A DNA stretch of 52,390 nt from Chloracidobacterium sp. UBA3360 (GCA_002360555.1 DEQS01000038.1:25861-78250), one strand, 5' to 3'; counted from the stretch's first letter, positions 39,820 through 48,435 are shown. The notes: generated by a model from the letters alone, not told the origin. Translations and numbers: made by a program.

Positions 39820-42048
39820 ATGGATCCCAAGGACAAAAAGATAAATATATTCCTGGCCGTACTAGCACCGTTTTCACTGGCGGCGCTTGCTTGGGCGCTA
39901 ATGGGAATTCCGGCGGGACGTATCGACACCGGTGTTATTACGCTCACCGTGCTGACGGTTTTTTGCAGCTGCTATCTCCGGATCCAGTTGCCGCGTGTCA
40001 ATACACATCTGACAATTTCGGATGCGTTGATCATGCTCGCAATGCTGATCTACGGCGGCGAAATCGCGGTGCTATTGGCGATCGTCGAAACAACGGCAGC
40101 GTCGCTTAACATAATGCGGAAAGGCGTGCCGATCAAGGTCAAGACGATATTTTTTAACGTCATGACCAACGCGATCGCTGTGTTTGCCGCGGCAAAGGCC
40201 GTTTGGTTCATATTTGGCTCGACCGATCTGGTATTGCAGCGTGGAGATTTTACGAGCTTTATTTGGTTGCTTACTGTCATGGCGGCCGCTCTGTTTGCGG
40301 TTAATTCAGGCCTTGTCGCGGTTTTCTCGGCGATCAAACAGAACAAAAAATCACTTTGGAAAGTATGGACCGACAACTGTTTTGATGCCGTATTGATGTA
40401 TGTCGTCGGAGCCGTCATGGCCGGCATCATCGTCAAGGCGCTCGAACAGATCAATCTATATCTATTTACCGCGGTCGTGCTGTTCTTTGGAATTATCTAT
40501 CTGACATTCCGCCGCTTTGTTGAGGATCTGAAAAAGACTGTCGAGAAGGCAAAACAAGCCGAACGCGAACGTGCCGAGCAGGCCGAAGAGCACGTCAACG
40601 AACTCGAGCATTATGTTGCCGAGCTAGAGCGTAGTGGCGCCGCTTTGCAGGAAAGCCACGAAAATTTCCGCCACGCGGCATATCACGATGCTCTGACGGG
40701 GCTGCCAAATCGAAACTTTTTCATCGACACGCTAAAAGGTTTGCTCCAGCAGACACGCGAAAATTCGGAAAGTGATTTTGCCGTTCTATTCCTCGACCTC
40801 AACCGTTTCAAAACGATCAACGACAGTCTCGGCCATTCGATGGGTGACCGTCTCATTAAGAATGTTGCTAAGCGTCTGTCCGGCATGGTCCGCGAAGAGG
40901 ACATGGTCGCTCGATTTAGCGGCGATAAATTTGGTGTAATCCTCAGCGATCTTTTGACCAAGGAAGAGGCGACAAGTTTCGCCGACCGGCTTGCAAAACG
41001 TCTCGCCGAGCCATACACACTCGACGGCCGCCAGGTATTTACAAGCGCAAAGATCGGTATCGCGTACGGCAATTCGAAATATCCTGAGGCCGAGGATATC
41101 CTCCGCGACGCCGATATCGCGATGTATTATTCCAAGGATAACGAGGAAAACTACGTCATCTTTGACCAAAAAATGCACATCCGTGCGGTGACGCGTTTGC
41201 AGTTAGAGACAGATCTAAGGTTTGCGATCGAGCGTAACGAGTTTGAGCTGTATTATCAGCCGATCGTCGGGCTTGAAAATTCATCGCTCGTCGGTTTCGA
41301 AGCTCTCGTCCGATGGAATCACCCGCAGCGAGGGCTCGTTCCGCCAAACGAATTTATCCCGATCAGCGAGAGCACCGGTCTGATCATCCCGATGACCATC
41401 CAGATACTGCATTCTGCATGTTCTCAGCTTGTAAAGTGGCAGGAGAGATCGGGTAATGCTACGCCGTTGAGCGTTGCGGTGAACCTATCGGGCAAGCATT
41501 TCGGACATCCAAATCTGGTTGAGCAGATCAACACGATAATCGCAGAAACCGGTATCGCTCCTTCAAGTCTCAAGCTTGAACTGACTGAGGGAGCCGTGAT
41601 GGAAAACGCCGAAACTGCGATCCTCATGCTCAGACAGATCAAAGAAACGGGCGTTCAGATCAGCATTGATGATTTTGGAACGGGTTACTCGAGCCTCAGT
41701 TATCTGCACCGTTTCCCGATCGATCTGCTCAAGGTCGACCGCTCGTTCGTCAGCGCGATGGAAGAAAATACCGAAAACGGCGAGATCGTGCGAACCGTCA
41801 TTGCACTCGCTAAGGCATTGAACCTAAAAGTAGTTGCTGAGGGTATCGAGAGCGTACATCAATTTCACCAACTGCGTATTTTGGGCTGTGAATACGGCCA
41901 GGGATATCTTTTCTCAAAACCGCTGCCGGTCGCCGACATTGAACGTCTGCTCGAAGACAAGACGCGTTGGCAAAACATACTACCCGCCGCCCCGGCCGCA
42001 CCACCGCAAAATCGCGATATGCTGACGCCGCTAAGATTGGCACAATAG
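39820..42048 (+). CDS. Membrane-bound GGDEF/EAL c-di-GMP protein
   Basis: 742 residues. The first ~230 residues contain about seven or eight transmembrane helices of a MASE-like sensor; a coiled coil (about 240-290) links them to a GGDEF domain (285-450) and an EAL domain (460-715). The GGDEF signature is degenerate: S367-G-D-K370-F, with Lys in place of the Glu, so cyclase activity is doubtful, although RxxD (REED) of the inhibitory I-site is kept. The EAL domain looks active: FEALVRWNHP (E494), DDFGTGYSSLSYLHRFPIDLLKVD and KVVAEGIES. Best guess is a c-di-GMP phosphodiesterase that uses its GGDEF half as a regulatory domain. Monocistronic. Confidence 0.92.
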   Translation: MDPKDKKINIFLAVLAPFSLAALAWALMGIPAGRIDTGVITLTVLTVFCSCYLRIQLPRVNTHLTISDALIMLAMLIYGGEIAVLLAIVETTAASLNIMRKGVPIKVKTIFFNVMTNAIAVFAAAKAVWFIFGSTDLVLQRGDFTSFIWLLTVMAAALFAVNSGLVAVFSAIKQNKKSLWKVWTDNCFDAVLMYVVGAVMAGIIVKALEQINLYLFTAVVLFFGIIYLTFRRFVEDLKKTVEKAKQAERERAEQAEEHVNELEHYVAELERSGAALQESHENFRHAAYHDALTGLPNRNFFIDTLKGLLQQTRENSESDFAVLFLDLNRFKTINDSLGHSMGDRLIKNVAKRLSGMVREEDMVARFSGDKFGVILSDLLTKEEATSFADRLAKRLAEPYTLDGRQVFTSAKIGIAYGNSKYPEAEDILRDADIAMYYSKDNEENYVIFDQKMHIRAVTRLQLETDLRFAIERNEFELYYQPIVGLENSSLVGFEALVRWNHPQRGLVPPNEFIPISESTGLIIPMTIQILHSACSQLVKWQERSGNATPLSVAVNLSGKHFGHPNLVEQINTIIAETGIAPSSLKLELTEGAVMENAETAILMLRQIKETGVQISIDDFGTGYSSLSYLHRFPIDLLKVDRSFVSAMEENTENGEIVRTVIALAKALNLKVVAEGIESVHQFHQLRILGCEYGQGYLFSKPLPVADIERLLEDKTRWQNILPAAPAAPPQNRDMLTPLRLAQ

Positions 42049-42056
42049 TTCAGGTT

Positions 42057-43451
42057 CTAACCAACGTAAATGGACGGCTTTGCCTTGAGGGGGAAAGCCG
42101 TTTCGTATTTTGAGGCGAGTTTTAGCAGGACATCCTCGGACCAAAAATTGCCGGTTAGCTGCAGGCCAATTGGCAAGCCTTCAGTCGAAAGACCGCACGG
42201 GACGCTGATCGCGGGGATGCCGGCGAGGTTGGCTGAAACGGTGTAAATGTCGCTGAGATACATCGCGATCGGGTTGTCAGAGCGTTCGCCTATCTTAAAC
42301 GCCGTGTCGGGCGAGGTCGGCGTTAGGATCGCATCGCATTTTTCAAAGGCGGTTGTGTAGTCTCGTTTTACAAGTGCACGAACTTTTTGTGCTTTCGAAT
42401 AATACGCATCGTAATAGCCGCTCGACAGCACATAGGTCCCGAGCATGATGCGGCGTTTGACCTCAGCTCCGAATCCCTCTTCGCGGGTTTTGAAATACAT
42501 CTCACGCAAACCGGGAGCGTCTTCGGCGCGAAATCCGTAACGGACTCCGTCAAAACGCGCAAGGTTTGACGAAGCCTCAGCCGTTGCGATGATGTAATAA
42601 ACGGCAATGCCGTATTTGGCGTACGGCAGCTCGACATCAACAATTTCTGCCCCGAGCTTTTCAAAATTATCTATAGCCGCGAGTATTTTTTCGCGAACGT
42701 CTTCGTCGAGCCCCTCACCAAGAAGTGCCCGCGGAACACCGATCGTCTTTCCCGCAATATCGTTATCGAGCGAAGCTGCAAAATCAGGAACCGGCACATC
42801 CGCCGAGGTAGAATCGAGCGGATCGCGTCCGGCGATGACACCCAAAACATCAGCAACATCGCGCGTCGTTTGGCCAAAAATGCCAATGTTATCGAGCGAT
42901 GAGGCAAACGCGACGAGGCCGTAACGCGAGATGCGTCCGTATGTAGGTTTAAATCCGACAATGCCGCAGAGCGATGCGGGTTGACGAACCGAACCGCCCG
43001 TTTCCGAGCCCAAAGCCGCCCGCACCACACCCGAAGCGACCGCAACAGCCGATCCGCCCGAGCTGCCGCCCGGCACACGTGTCACATCCCAAGGGTTTTT
43101 TGCCGGGCCAAATGCAGATGTCTCGTTCGACGAGCCCATTGCAAATTCGTCCATGTTGGTCTTACCGACCATGACAGCACCGGCGTCCTTAAGCCGCTTG
43201 ATCGCGGTTGCGTCGTAATGGGCTTTGTAATTATTGAGGATTTGCGAGCCGCACGATGTCCGCAAGCCTTTGGTGCAGATGTTGTCTTTGACGGCGACCG
43301 CGAGCCCGTTCAGTTTTGAACCAGATGCTGTATCAAGCTCCGCAGCACGTCCGAGGGCATGCTCACGCTCGATAGAGAGAAACGCGTTGAGTTCACCATT
43401 CAAGCTCTCGGCGTTATCTAAGGTCTTTTCAATATTCGAAACAATTGACAT
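42057..43451 (-). CDS. gatA: Aspartyl/glutamyl-tRNA amidotransferase subunit A
   Basis: 464 residues. Glutaminase subunit of GatCAB, which converts misacylated Glu-tRNA-Gln or Asp-tRNA-Asn to the amide form. The amidase catalytic triad is present: Lys55 in AVKDNICT, Ser130 in VPGGSSGGSA and Ser154 in GSETGGSVRQPAS. The ATG at 43451 is the proper start (MSIVSNIEK); the frame is open upstream but overlaps the neighbouring gene's end. It lies downstream of gatC with an unrelated lipoprotein gene between them; gatB is not in the window. Confidence 0.95.
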   Translation of the reverse strand: MSIVSNIEKTLDNAESLNGELNAFLSIEREHALGRAAELDTASGSKLNGLAVAVKDNICTKGLRTSCGSQILNNYKAHYDATAIKRLKDAGAVMVGKTNMDEFAMGSSNETSAFGPAKNPWDVTRVPGGSSGGSAVAVASGVVRAALGSETGGSVRQPASLCGIVGFKPTYGRISRYGLVAFASSLDNIGIFGQTTRDVADVLGVIAGRDPLDSTSADVPVPDFAASLDNDIAGKTIGVPRALLGEGLDEDVREKILAAIDNFEKLGAEIVDVELPYAKYGIAVYYIIATAEASSNLARFDGVRYGFRAEDAPGLREMYFKTREEGFGAEVKRRIMLGTYVLSSGYYDAYYSKAQKVRALVKRDYTTAFEKCDAILTPTSPDTAFKIGERSDNPIAMYLSDIYTVSANLAGIPAISVPCGLSTEGLPIGLQLTGNFWSEDVLLKLASKYETAFPLKAKPSIYVG

Positions 43452-43462
43452 AAAAAAATAGG

Positions 43463-43921
43463 TTATCTGCCCTTCGAACCAACGCCGTCTAGGAGCCATT
43501 TGCCGTCCTGCTTTACAAAATTTGCCTGCACCTCTTGCTGCTCCGTTTTCGTATCATCCCGCCAATATATTTGGACCCTAAGGTCAATATCTGTAGCCGA
43601 AGCGGCTTTACATTCAGCAAGCTTAAACGTCCGCGGATATTCGGTCGTCATCGTGAATGGGTCACGAACCGTTTCGGGATAGGCTGAAAGCGAAGCAAAA
43701 TATCGCGGCGTAAGATAGCGTTCGCGGGCCTTAAAATTTTCCGCACTGGGCCGCATTTCGTTTCCAAAATGGAACGAATAAAATTGTCTCGCCGAATCGC
43801 GAGCCTCGACACATTCGGATGGTTCAAGGTTGGGAATACTACACGCACCAATGAAGAATGCACATTGCACAATGCATAATGCGAAAACCAAATTGTGCAT
43901 TGTGCGTTTTGAGTTTTGCAT
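43463..43921 (-). CDS. Putative lipoprotein, DUF3828-like
   Basis: 152 residues with a type II signal peptide and lipobox FIGAC at about residues 23-27, so membrane-anchored. The mature part (EARDSARQFYSFHFGNEMRP ... YLTPRYFASL ... TFKLAECKAAS ... VQANFVKQDGKWLLDGVGSKGR) resembles DUF3828-type periplasmic lipoproteins with a final strand that carries the DGKWLLDGV motif. The first ~25 residues are encoded by an inverted word repeat. Its ATG overlaps the gatC stop (TAATG), with an alternative ATG at 43900. Placed between gatC and gatA, but no link to tRNA amidation is apparent. Confidence 0.75.
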   Translation of the reverse strand: MQNSKRTMHNLVFALCIVQCAFFIGACSIPNLEPSECVEARDSARQFYSFHFGNEMRPSAENFKARERYLTPRYFASLSAYPETVRDPFTMTTEYPRTFKLAECKAASATDIDLRVQIYWRDDTKTEQQEVQANFVKQDGKWLLDGVGSKGR

Positions 43922-43922
43922 T
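43858..43922. repeat. Inverted word repeat encoding a lipoprotein signal peptide
   Basis: The left part (43858-43883) reads TGCACATTGCACAATGCATAA-like words; the right part (43891-43922) has the complementary TTGTGCATTGTGCG words. The minus strand of this sequence is read as the hydrophobic signal peptide of the gene at 43463-43921. Confidence 0.75.
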
Positions 43923-44205
43923 AGTTGAGCACTTTTGGCACCTGAAAATGTCCGGCGACACCCGACGGGGCTTCGCTCAAAGCGGCTTTTTGCCCAAGAG
44001 ATTCTATGACTACGTCTTCGCGAATGGTCAGCGTTTCTTCGCCCTCGGTGGTCAGCCCGCCGAGCATCGGCTCGATATCATCCGTATCAAGCTCATTTAG
44101 CTGCTCGACATACTTTACGATATCTGCCATCTGCGGCGTGTAAAGTGCGACCTCAGCGTCCGAGATCTCGAGGTGCGCGAGTTTTGCGATCTTTCTTACG
44201 TCCAT
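43921..44205 (-). CDS. gatC: Aspartyl/glutamyl-tRNA amidotransferase subunit C
   Basis: 94 residues, the small stabilising subunit of GatCAB. MDVRKIAKLAHLEISDAEVALYTPQMADIVKYVEQLNELDTDDIEPM is a near-consensus GatC N-terminus, and the C-terminal LREDVV-like (TIREDVVIESLGQKAALSEAPSG) and FQVPKVL motifs are present. It begins 3 bases after the stop of the DciA-like gene, and its stop overlaps the start of the lipoprotein gene, so the four genes form one leftward operon ending in gatA. Confidence 0.95.
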   Translation of the reverse strand: MDVRKIAKLAHLEISDAEVALYTPQMADIVKYVEQLNELDTDDIEPMLGGLTTEGEETLTIREDVVIESLGQKAALSEAPSGVAGHFQVPKVLN

Positions 44206-44208
44206 AAG

Positions 44209-44655
44209 CTAATCTTTCTTTTGCCTTTCCAAATACTCCGCGGCGGCGCCCAAAAATTGTTGTCTTAAAGCCGCATCACTGATCGCCTCCGCGGCTTTAG
44301 TCAATGACTCAGAAACCTCAGGAGCGGATTCTGTCGATGCTGTTTCACGTTCACGAGACGCATCGACCACTTTTTCATCAATGCGAAACTCGATAAACCT
44401 AACCGTTCCATCACCTAGAGACGAGTTTATCTTGTATAGCATCTGCGGACTCAGATCCTCAAGATGCCGCCGCCAAGTCTCGTCTGCCACCGCGACGATC
44501 AACCGGTTTTCAAAAAACTCTATCGCGTTAGTACGGTCGTTGAGCAGCTCACCGGCACAGCGTTTCCAAGCGGCGAACACCACCGCCTCATCGACATCGC
44601 CGTTCGACGCGAGCCCGTTTAGCACGGACGGAATTGCACCAAAAACCTGCTCCAT
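44209..44655 (-). CDS. DUF721/DciA-like protein
   Basis: 148 residues. The DUF721 core is visible at about residues 25-95: VFAAWKRCAGELLNDRTNAIEFFENRLIVAVADETWRRHLEDLSPQMLYKINSSLGDG, with the characteristic W at the start, VAVADETW strand and LYKINSSLG helix. DciA members are bacterial operators/loaders of the replicative helicase DnaB in most phyla that lack DnaC. The ~50-residue tail is Ser/Glu-rich and probably flexible. First gene of the gatC-lipoprotein-gatA operon and divergent from maf, with 38 bases between. Confidence 0.8.
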   Translation of the reverse strand: MEQVFGAIPSVLNGLASNGDVDEAVVFAAWKRCAGELLNDRTNAIEFFENRLIVAVADETWRRHLEDLSPQMLYKINSSLGDGTVRFIEFRIDEKVVDASRERETASTESAPEVSESLTKAAEAISDAALRQQFLGAAAEYLERQKKD

Positions 44656-44693
44656 TTGTCATTTACCGTCAATCAACTATCATTTTAGACGAG

Positions 44694-45251
44694 ATGAACG
44701 AACTTCCAAAATTGATACTAGCATCGGGCAGCCCGCGTCGGTCGGAGATCCTAAATTCTGTCGGCTGGGAATTTACAAAGCACGTCGCCGACATAGACGA
44801 AAGCGAACGTGAAGGTGAATCGCCCGAAGATTATGTCGTCCGTCTCGCTCGTGAAAAGGCGGAGGCGGTTGCGACACATTATCCCGGCGAGATTGTCCTC
44901 GGTGCTGATACGACGGTCGTGATCGACGGACAGATCATTGGGAAACCTATCGATATAGATGATGCTGTGAGAATGTTAACGATGCTGGCAGGGAACTGGC
45001 ACGAGGTTTTGACCGGAGTTGCGGTTGTGCGCAATGGTGCGACTGAATCGGCATTGCAGCGGACTCGGGTTAAATTTGCTCCAATGACCGACGAAGAAAT
45101 TGCTTTCCTAGCGAAACGCGGTGCCCCCCTCGACAAAGCCGGAGCTTATGCGGTTCAGGCTCAAGCGGCTTTGTTTATCGAGGGAATCGAGGGCGATTAT
45201 TGGAACGTCGTTGGGCTGCCAATAAGCTTGGTGTATCAACTCCTAAAATAA
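44694..45251 (+). CDS. maf: Maf-family nucleotide pyrophosphatase
   Basis: 185 residues. House-cleaning enzyme that hydrolyses non-canonical or canonical nucleoside triphosphates (dTTP/UTP type is likely). Signature features: LASGSPRRSEIL near the N-terminus, GADTTVVIDGQIIGKP (catalytic Asp), LAGNWHEVLTGVAVV and DKAGAYAVQAQAALFIEGIEGDYWNVVGLP. The frame is open upstream, but the ATG at 44694 gives the usual MNELPKLILASGSPRR. Only 38 bases separate it from the divergent DciA-like gene. A terminator follows. Confidence 0.93.
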   Translation: MNELPKLILASGSPRRSEILNSVGWEFTKHVADIDESEREGESPEDYVVRLAREKAEAVATHYPGEIVLGADTTVVIDGQIIGKPIDIDDAVRMLTMLAGNWHEVLTGVAVVRNGATESALQRTRVKFAPMTDEEIAFLAKRGAPLDKAGAYAVQAQAALFIEGIEGDYWNVVGLPISLVYQLLK

Positions 45252-45256
45252 AAAGA

Positions 45257-45275
45257 GCCGGGCATAAAGCCCGGC
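45257..45275. terminator. Shared terminator between maf and the thioredoxin-fold gene
   Basis: GCCGGGC-ATAAA-GCCCGGC, a perfect 7-bp GC stem flanked by A-rich sequence on the left (T-rich for leftward RNA). It separates the convergent genes and works best for the leftward one. Confidence 0.85.
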
Positions 45276-45302
45276 CCTTAATCAATCGATTTAGATTAGA
45301 TC

Positions 45303-45809
45303 TTACAGCAATCTGTCGATAGCCTTTGATATCGGTATCGTGATGTCATATTTCGGGTCGATGCCGCCAAAGGGCTCGCCAACGCGGTCGCCGTTTTTGT
45401 TTAGGATAACGAACGACGGGACCTGGTCGATCTCATATTTTTTCAACGTAGCCGCACCATCCGCGTCACGCAGGATCGGGATGGTCAGTTTGTTCGTAAA
45501 AGCAAATTTACGGATGTCTTCAGTGCTCCTAAAGTTTTGCGACTTGGCGTTAGCCGAGTCGGTCGCGACGAAATAGAAGACGACATTTTTGCCGGCGTAT
45601 TTCTTGATCAACGCATTGGTATAATCCGCCTGTTTTGCCGACAGCGGCAACCAAGCGGCACCCACAGCCAAAACAACCACTTTACCCGTCTGAGCCTCAA
45701 CGTCCACACGTGAACCGTCGAGCGAAGTTAATACGGTCTGCGAAAACGCAACAACCGACAAAATAGCCGTGAGAGAAAATATTGCAATGAAACTTTTTAT
45801 CGTCTTCAT
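45303..45809 (-). CDS. Exported thioredoxin-fold (TlpA/AhpC-like) protein lacking the active-site cysteines
   Basis: 168 residues from the ATG at 45809, which has AGGAGG upstream. Signal peptide about 1-22 (AFSQ). The fold of TlpA/AhpC proteins is evident: GKVVVLAVGAAWLPLSAKQADYTNAL, the position where WCxxC normally stands reads W-L-P-L-S, so both cysteines are gone; the cis-Pro loop is present in QVPSFVILNKNGDRVGEPFGG. It is thus not a classical disulfide reductase and may act as a binding or structural module in the periplasm. Last gene of the leftward pan operon region (62 bases after panC). Confidence 0.82.
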   Translation of the reverse strand: MKTIKSFIAIFSLTAILSVVAFSQTVLTSLDGSRVDVEAQTGKVVVLAVGAAWLPLSAKQADYTNALIKKYAGKNVVFYFVATDSANAKSQNFRSTEDIRKFAFTNKLTIPILRDADGAATLKKYEIDQVPSFVILNKNGDRVGEPFGGIDPKYDITIPISKAIDRLL

Positions 45810-45870
45810 AATGTTATGAAACCTCCTATTGGAGCGTCTCACAGTAATTAGATGCAAGTTTGAGACCAAA

Positions 45871-46725
45871 CTACTGCTTTCGATTAAGTATCACGTTGTC
45901 GATCAGCCGCACGTCACCAAAAGCGACCGCTACGGCTATCAAAGTCTCTTCATCCCCAACCTTTTCAACAGGTTGCAGGGTTTCGCGATCTACGATGGAA
46001 ATATAATCGATCTTAGCAAGTGGCTCAGTCTCAATGCGATCATTGACGATTTGAGTGAGGTCCGACGCATTTCGTTCGCCTTTTTTGAACGCGATCTTGG
46101 CTTCACGAAGAGCTTCGATAAGGATCACAGCCTTTTCGTGTTCTTCTGCGGACAGAAGCGAGTTTCGAGATGACATCGCCAGGCCCGACTCTTCACGAAC
46201 CGTCGGAACAACTACGATCTCCATCTCAAACCCAAGGTCGCGTGTCAGGCGTTTGATCACAGCAACTTGCTGGGCGTCCTTTTGGCCAAAAAACGCATGG
46301 TCCGGGCGGATCGTATTAAAGAGAATCGTGACAACGGTCGCGACACCTCGAAAATGGCCCGGCCGCGATTCGCCCTCGAGCGTATCGGTCAGCCCCTCGA
46401 CATTTACATAGGTCGAAAAACCCTCGGGATAGATCTCGTCGTTCTCCGGAGCGTAGATGTAATCGACATCATACTCCGACAGCATCGCGGCGTCGGCGGT
46501 CAGGTTACGCGGGTATTTGTCGAGATCTTGGGACTGGTTGAACTGCGTCGGGTTGACGAATATCGAGACAATGACGACATCGCATCGCTGACGGCATTCT
46601 TGAACAAGCGCAAGGTGCCCTGCGTGCAAAGCTCCCATCGTCGGGACAAATCCGACGGTCTTGGTCTCGCGACGCAATTTGCGTGCGATCGAAAACATTC
46701 GCTGCCGTCGGTTAATGATCTCCAT
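45871..46725 (-). CDS. panC: Pantothenate synthetase
   Basis: 284 residues. Joins pantoate and beta-alanine with ATP to make pantothenate, the CoA precursor. Motifs: VPTMGALHAGHLALV (the HIGH-like ATP site), SIFVNPTQFNQSQDLDKYPR, GHFRGVATVVTILFN, FGQKDAQQVAVIKRL and the KMSKS-like SSRNSLLS. Its ATG overlaps the stop of the small membrane protein gene in a TAATG, so panB, the membrane protein and panC are translated as one unit. It probably supplies pantothenate together with panB upstream. Confidence 0.96.
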   Translation of the reverse strand: MEIINRRQRMFSIARKLRRETKTVGFVPTMGALHAGHLALVQECRQRCDVVIVSIFVNPTQFNQSQDLDKYPRNLTADAAMLSEYDVDYIYAPENDEIYPEGFSTYVNVEGLTDTLEGESRPGHFRGVATVVTILFNTIRPDHAFFGQKDAQQVAVIKRLTRDLGFEMEIVVVPTVREESGLAMSSRNSLLSAEEHEKAVILIEALREAKIAFKKGERNASDLTQIVNDRIETEPLAKIDYISIVDRETLQPVEKVGDEETLIAVAVAFGDVRLIDNVILNRKQ

Positions 46726-46994
46726 TAGCTAAATAGGCTTATCTTCTTTCGGGCGTCACGCTGTTTCTCGTCTTGAACGCCGCGCCAAGCCACGACTATA
46801 GGTGCGACAACGGAGACCGCGATCAAAATGACTATGGAGATAGAATAGATCAATTCCGGCCATTCATTTCTGTCGGACATTGTAAAACCCTCACTCCAGT
46901 ACGCGGGTTTGCTAAGCAACAGTGGTTCGGAATATATCAAGCCGACCGCAAGAGTGAGCGGAACAAGGAACGAAATCGCAACTTTCTTCCACAT
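46725..46994 (-). CDS. Small two-helix membrane protein inside the pan operon
   Basis: 89 residues with two predicted transmembrane helices (about 6-28 VAISFLVPLTLAVGLIYS and 50-70 SISIVILIAVSVVAPIVVAWRG) and a basic C-terminus. I recognise no family. It is placed between panB (stop 2 bases upstream of its start) and panC (TAATG overlap), so it is firmly part of the operon. A role in transport of a pantothenate precursor is conceivable but unsupported. Confidence 0.7.
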   Translation of the reverse strand: MWKKVAISFLVPLTLAVGLIYSEPLLLSKPAYWSEGFTMSDRNEWPELIYSISIVILIAVSVVAPIVVAWRGVQDEKQRDARKKISLFS

Positions 46995-46996
46995 AA

Positions 46997-47857
46997 TTAT
47001 CCCGCAGACATTTCCTTCATGGTTTCGTCGGTAAGGCCGTAAGATTCTTTGTCATTCGGATACGCCCCGGATTTTACATCGGCCGTCCAGCGGTGGATGG
47101 CGTCGGTCATGACATCGCGCACGCTGGCGTATTGGCGGACAAAACGCGGCTGGCGGCCAAAGGTCATGCCGACGAGATCGTGAAGGACGAGGACTTGAAT
47201 ATCACATTCGAGACCGGCTCCTATGCCTATGGTAGACATTTCGAGCTCGGCGGTTATCATCGCGGCGACCTCGCGGGGGACGAGTTCTAGGACAATGGCA
47301 AAAGCACCTGCGTCCTCAAGCATTTTAGCGTCTTCGATGAGTAATTTGGCTTGCTCGGCAGTTCTACCCTGCACGCGGTAGCCGCCCATTTTGTAGACCG
47401 ATTGCGGCGTCAGGCCGATGTGTGCGACGACCGGGATCTCTTCGTTTACAAGCCGTTTGACCAGCTCGACGCGGTTGCGGCCGCCCTCAAGTTTCACCGC
47501 TTCGGCACCGCCATATTTCATTAACCGCAAGGCATTTTTGACGCTGTCGTCCTCATTTACATGATATGTGCCAAACGGCATATCGGCTATCACCATCGCC
47601 CGCTCGGTGCCGCGTTTTACGGCGATACACGCGGAGATTATCTCGTCCAGCGAAACGGGAATCGTGTTGCCATAGCCGTGTATGACGTTGCCCATGCTGT
47701 CGCCGACGAGGATCATATCGACGCCGGCCTCATCGACGATGCGGGCGGTAGGATAATCGTATGCAGTCAGACAGACGAGTTTTTCGCCGCGTTCCTTCGC
47801 CGCACGAATGGCGGGCAGGTAAACTTTGCCCTCTTTGTCGGGTTGAAGATATGCCAT
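46997..47857 (-). CDS. panB: 3-methyl-2-oxobutanoate hydroxymethyltransferase
   Basis: 286 residues. Converts ketoisovalerate and methylene-tetrahydrofolate to ketopantoate, first step of pantothenate synthesis. Motifs: LVCLTAYDYPTARIVDEAGVDMILVGDSMGNV (metal ligand Asp), ADMPFGTYHV, EAVKLEGG, PVVAHIGLTPQSV with the family HIGLTPQ, and the catalytic Glu in VLELVP. Downstream lie a small membrane gene and panC, as in standard pan operons apart from the insertion; folK is encoded 38 bases upstream on the same strand. The distal panD and panE are not in the window. Confidence 0.96.
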   Translation of the reverse strand: MAYLQPDKEGKVYLPAIRAAKERGEKLVCLTAYDYPTARIVDEAGVDMILVGDSMGNVIHGYGNTIPVSLDEIISACIAVKRGTERAMVIADMPFGTYHVNEDDSVKNALRLMKYGGAEAVKLEGGRNRVELVKRLVNEEIPVVAHIGLTPQSVYKMGGYRVQGRTAEQAKLLIEDAKMLEDAGAFAIVLELVPREVAAMITAELEMSTIGIGAGLECDIQVLVLHDLVGMTFGRQPRFVRQYASVRDVMTDAIHRWTADVKSGAYPNDKESYGLTDETMKEMSAG

Positions 47858-47895
47858 AAAGTTGAATCAAGAATAGCCGTTCATTTGGATTTAGT

Positions 47896-48435
47896 CTAGC
47901 TATTTGCGGCGAGCTCGCGGGCGACGTCCAAGTTTGGGTTCCAGCGTTTTACCTCGCTCGTGTCATCGACATTTGCCAGCAGTTCGCCGATCTCTTTTTG
48001 CAAGATAGGATGGACAAAGTTTGGTGCGATCTCATTGAGCGGGACGAGGACAAATTTGCGAAGGTGAAGCCGCGGGTGCGGCAGCGTGATGAATTCGGAC
48101 GTCATCTGCTGGTCACCAAAAAAAAGGATATCGAGATCGGCGGTGCGGGGCTTTTTGACGGTTTTGTCACGCCGCCCGAGCAGGTATTCGATCCGCAGCA
48201 GACGGGCCATCATTTGCGAAGCGCTCACGTTGGTCACATGTATCTCGGCGGCCATGTTCAAAAAATTGACATCGCTCTCGATCTCGAGCGGCTCGGTCTC
48301 ATAGATCGCCGACAGCTTATCGACACAAAAACTGGCCTCCATCAACGCACGCACGGCGAGCAGCAAATTACCGGCGCGGTCGCCGAGATTTGAGCCGAGT
48401 CCTATGTATGCGATCGTGTGGTTGGCGTCTGCCAT
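47896..48435 (-). CDS. folK: 2-amino-4-hydroxy-6-hydroxymethyldihydropteridine pyrophosphokinase
   Basis: 179 residues. Transfers pyrophosphate to the pterin in folate synthesis. Signatures: AYIGLGSNLGDRAGNL at the N-terminus, ETEPLEIESDVNFLNMAAEI, LLGRRDKTVKKPRTADLDILFFGDQ with the metal-binding DLDILFF, and the family motif LPHPRLHLRKFVLVPLNEIAP. First gene of the folK-panB-membrane-panC run; since PanB uses a folate cofactor, the pairing makes metabolic sense. Confidence 0.95.
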   Translation of the reverse strand: MADANHTIAYIGLGSNLGDRAGNLLLAVRALMEASFCVDKLSAIYETEPLEIESDVNFLNMAAEIHVTNVSASQMMARLLRIEYLLGRRDKTVKKPRTADLDILFFGDQQMTSEFITLPHPRLHLRKFVLVPLNEIAPNFVHPILQKEIGELLANVDDTSEVKRWNPNLDVARELAANS

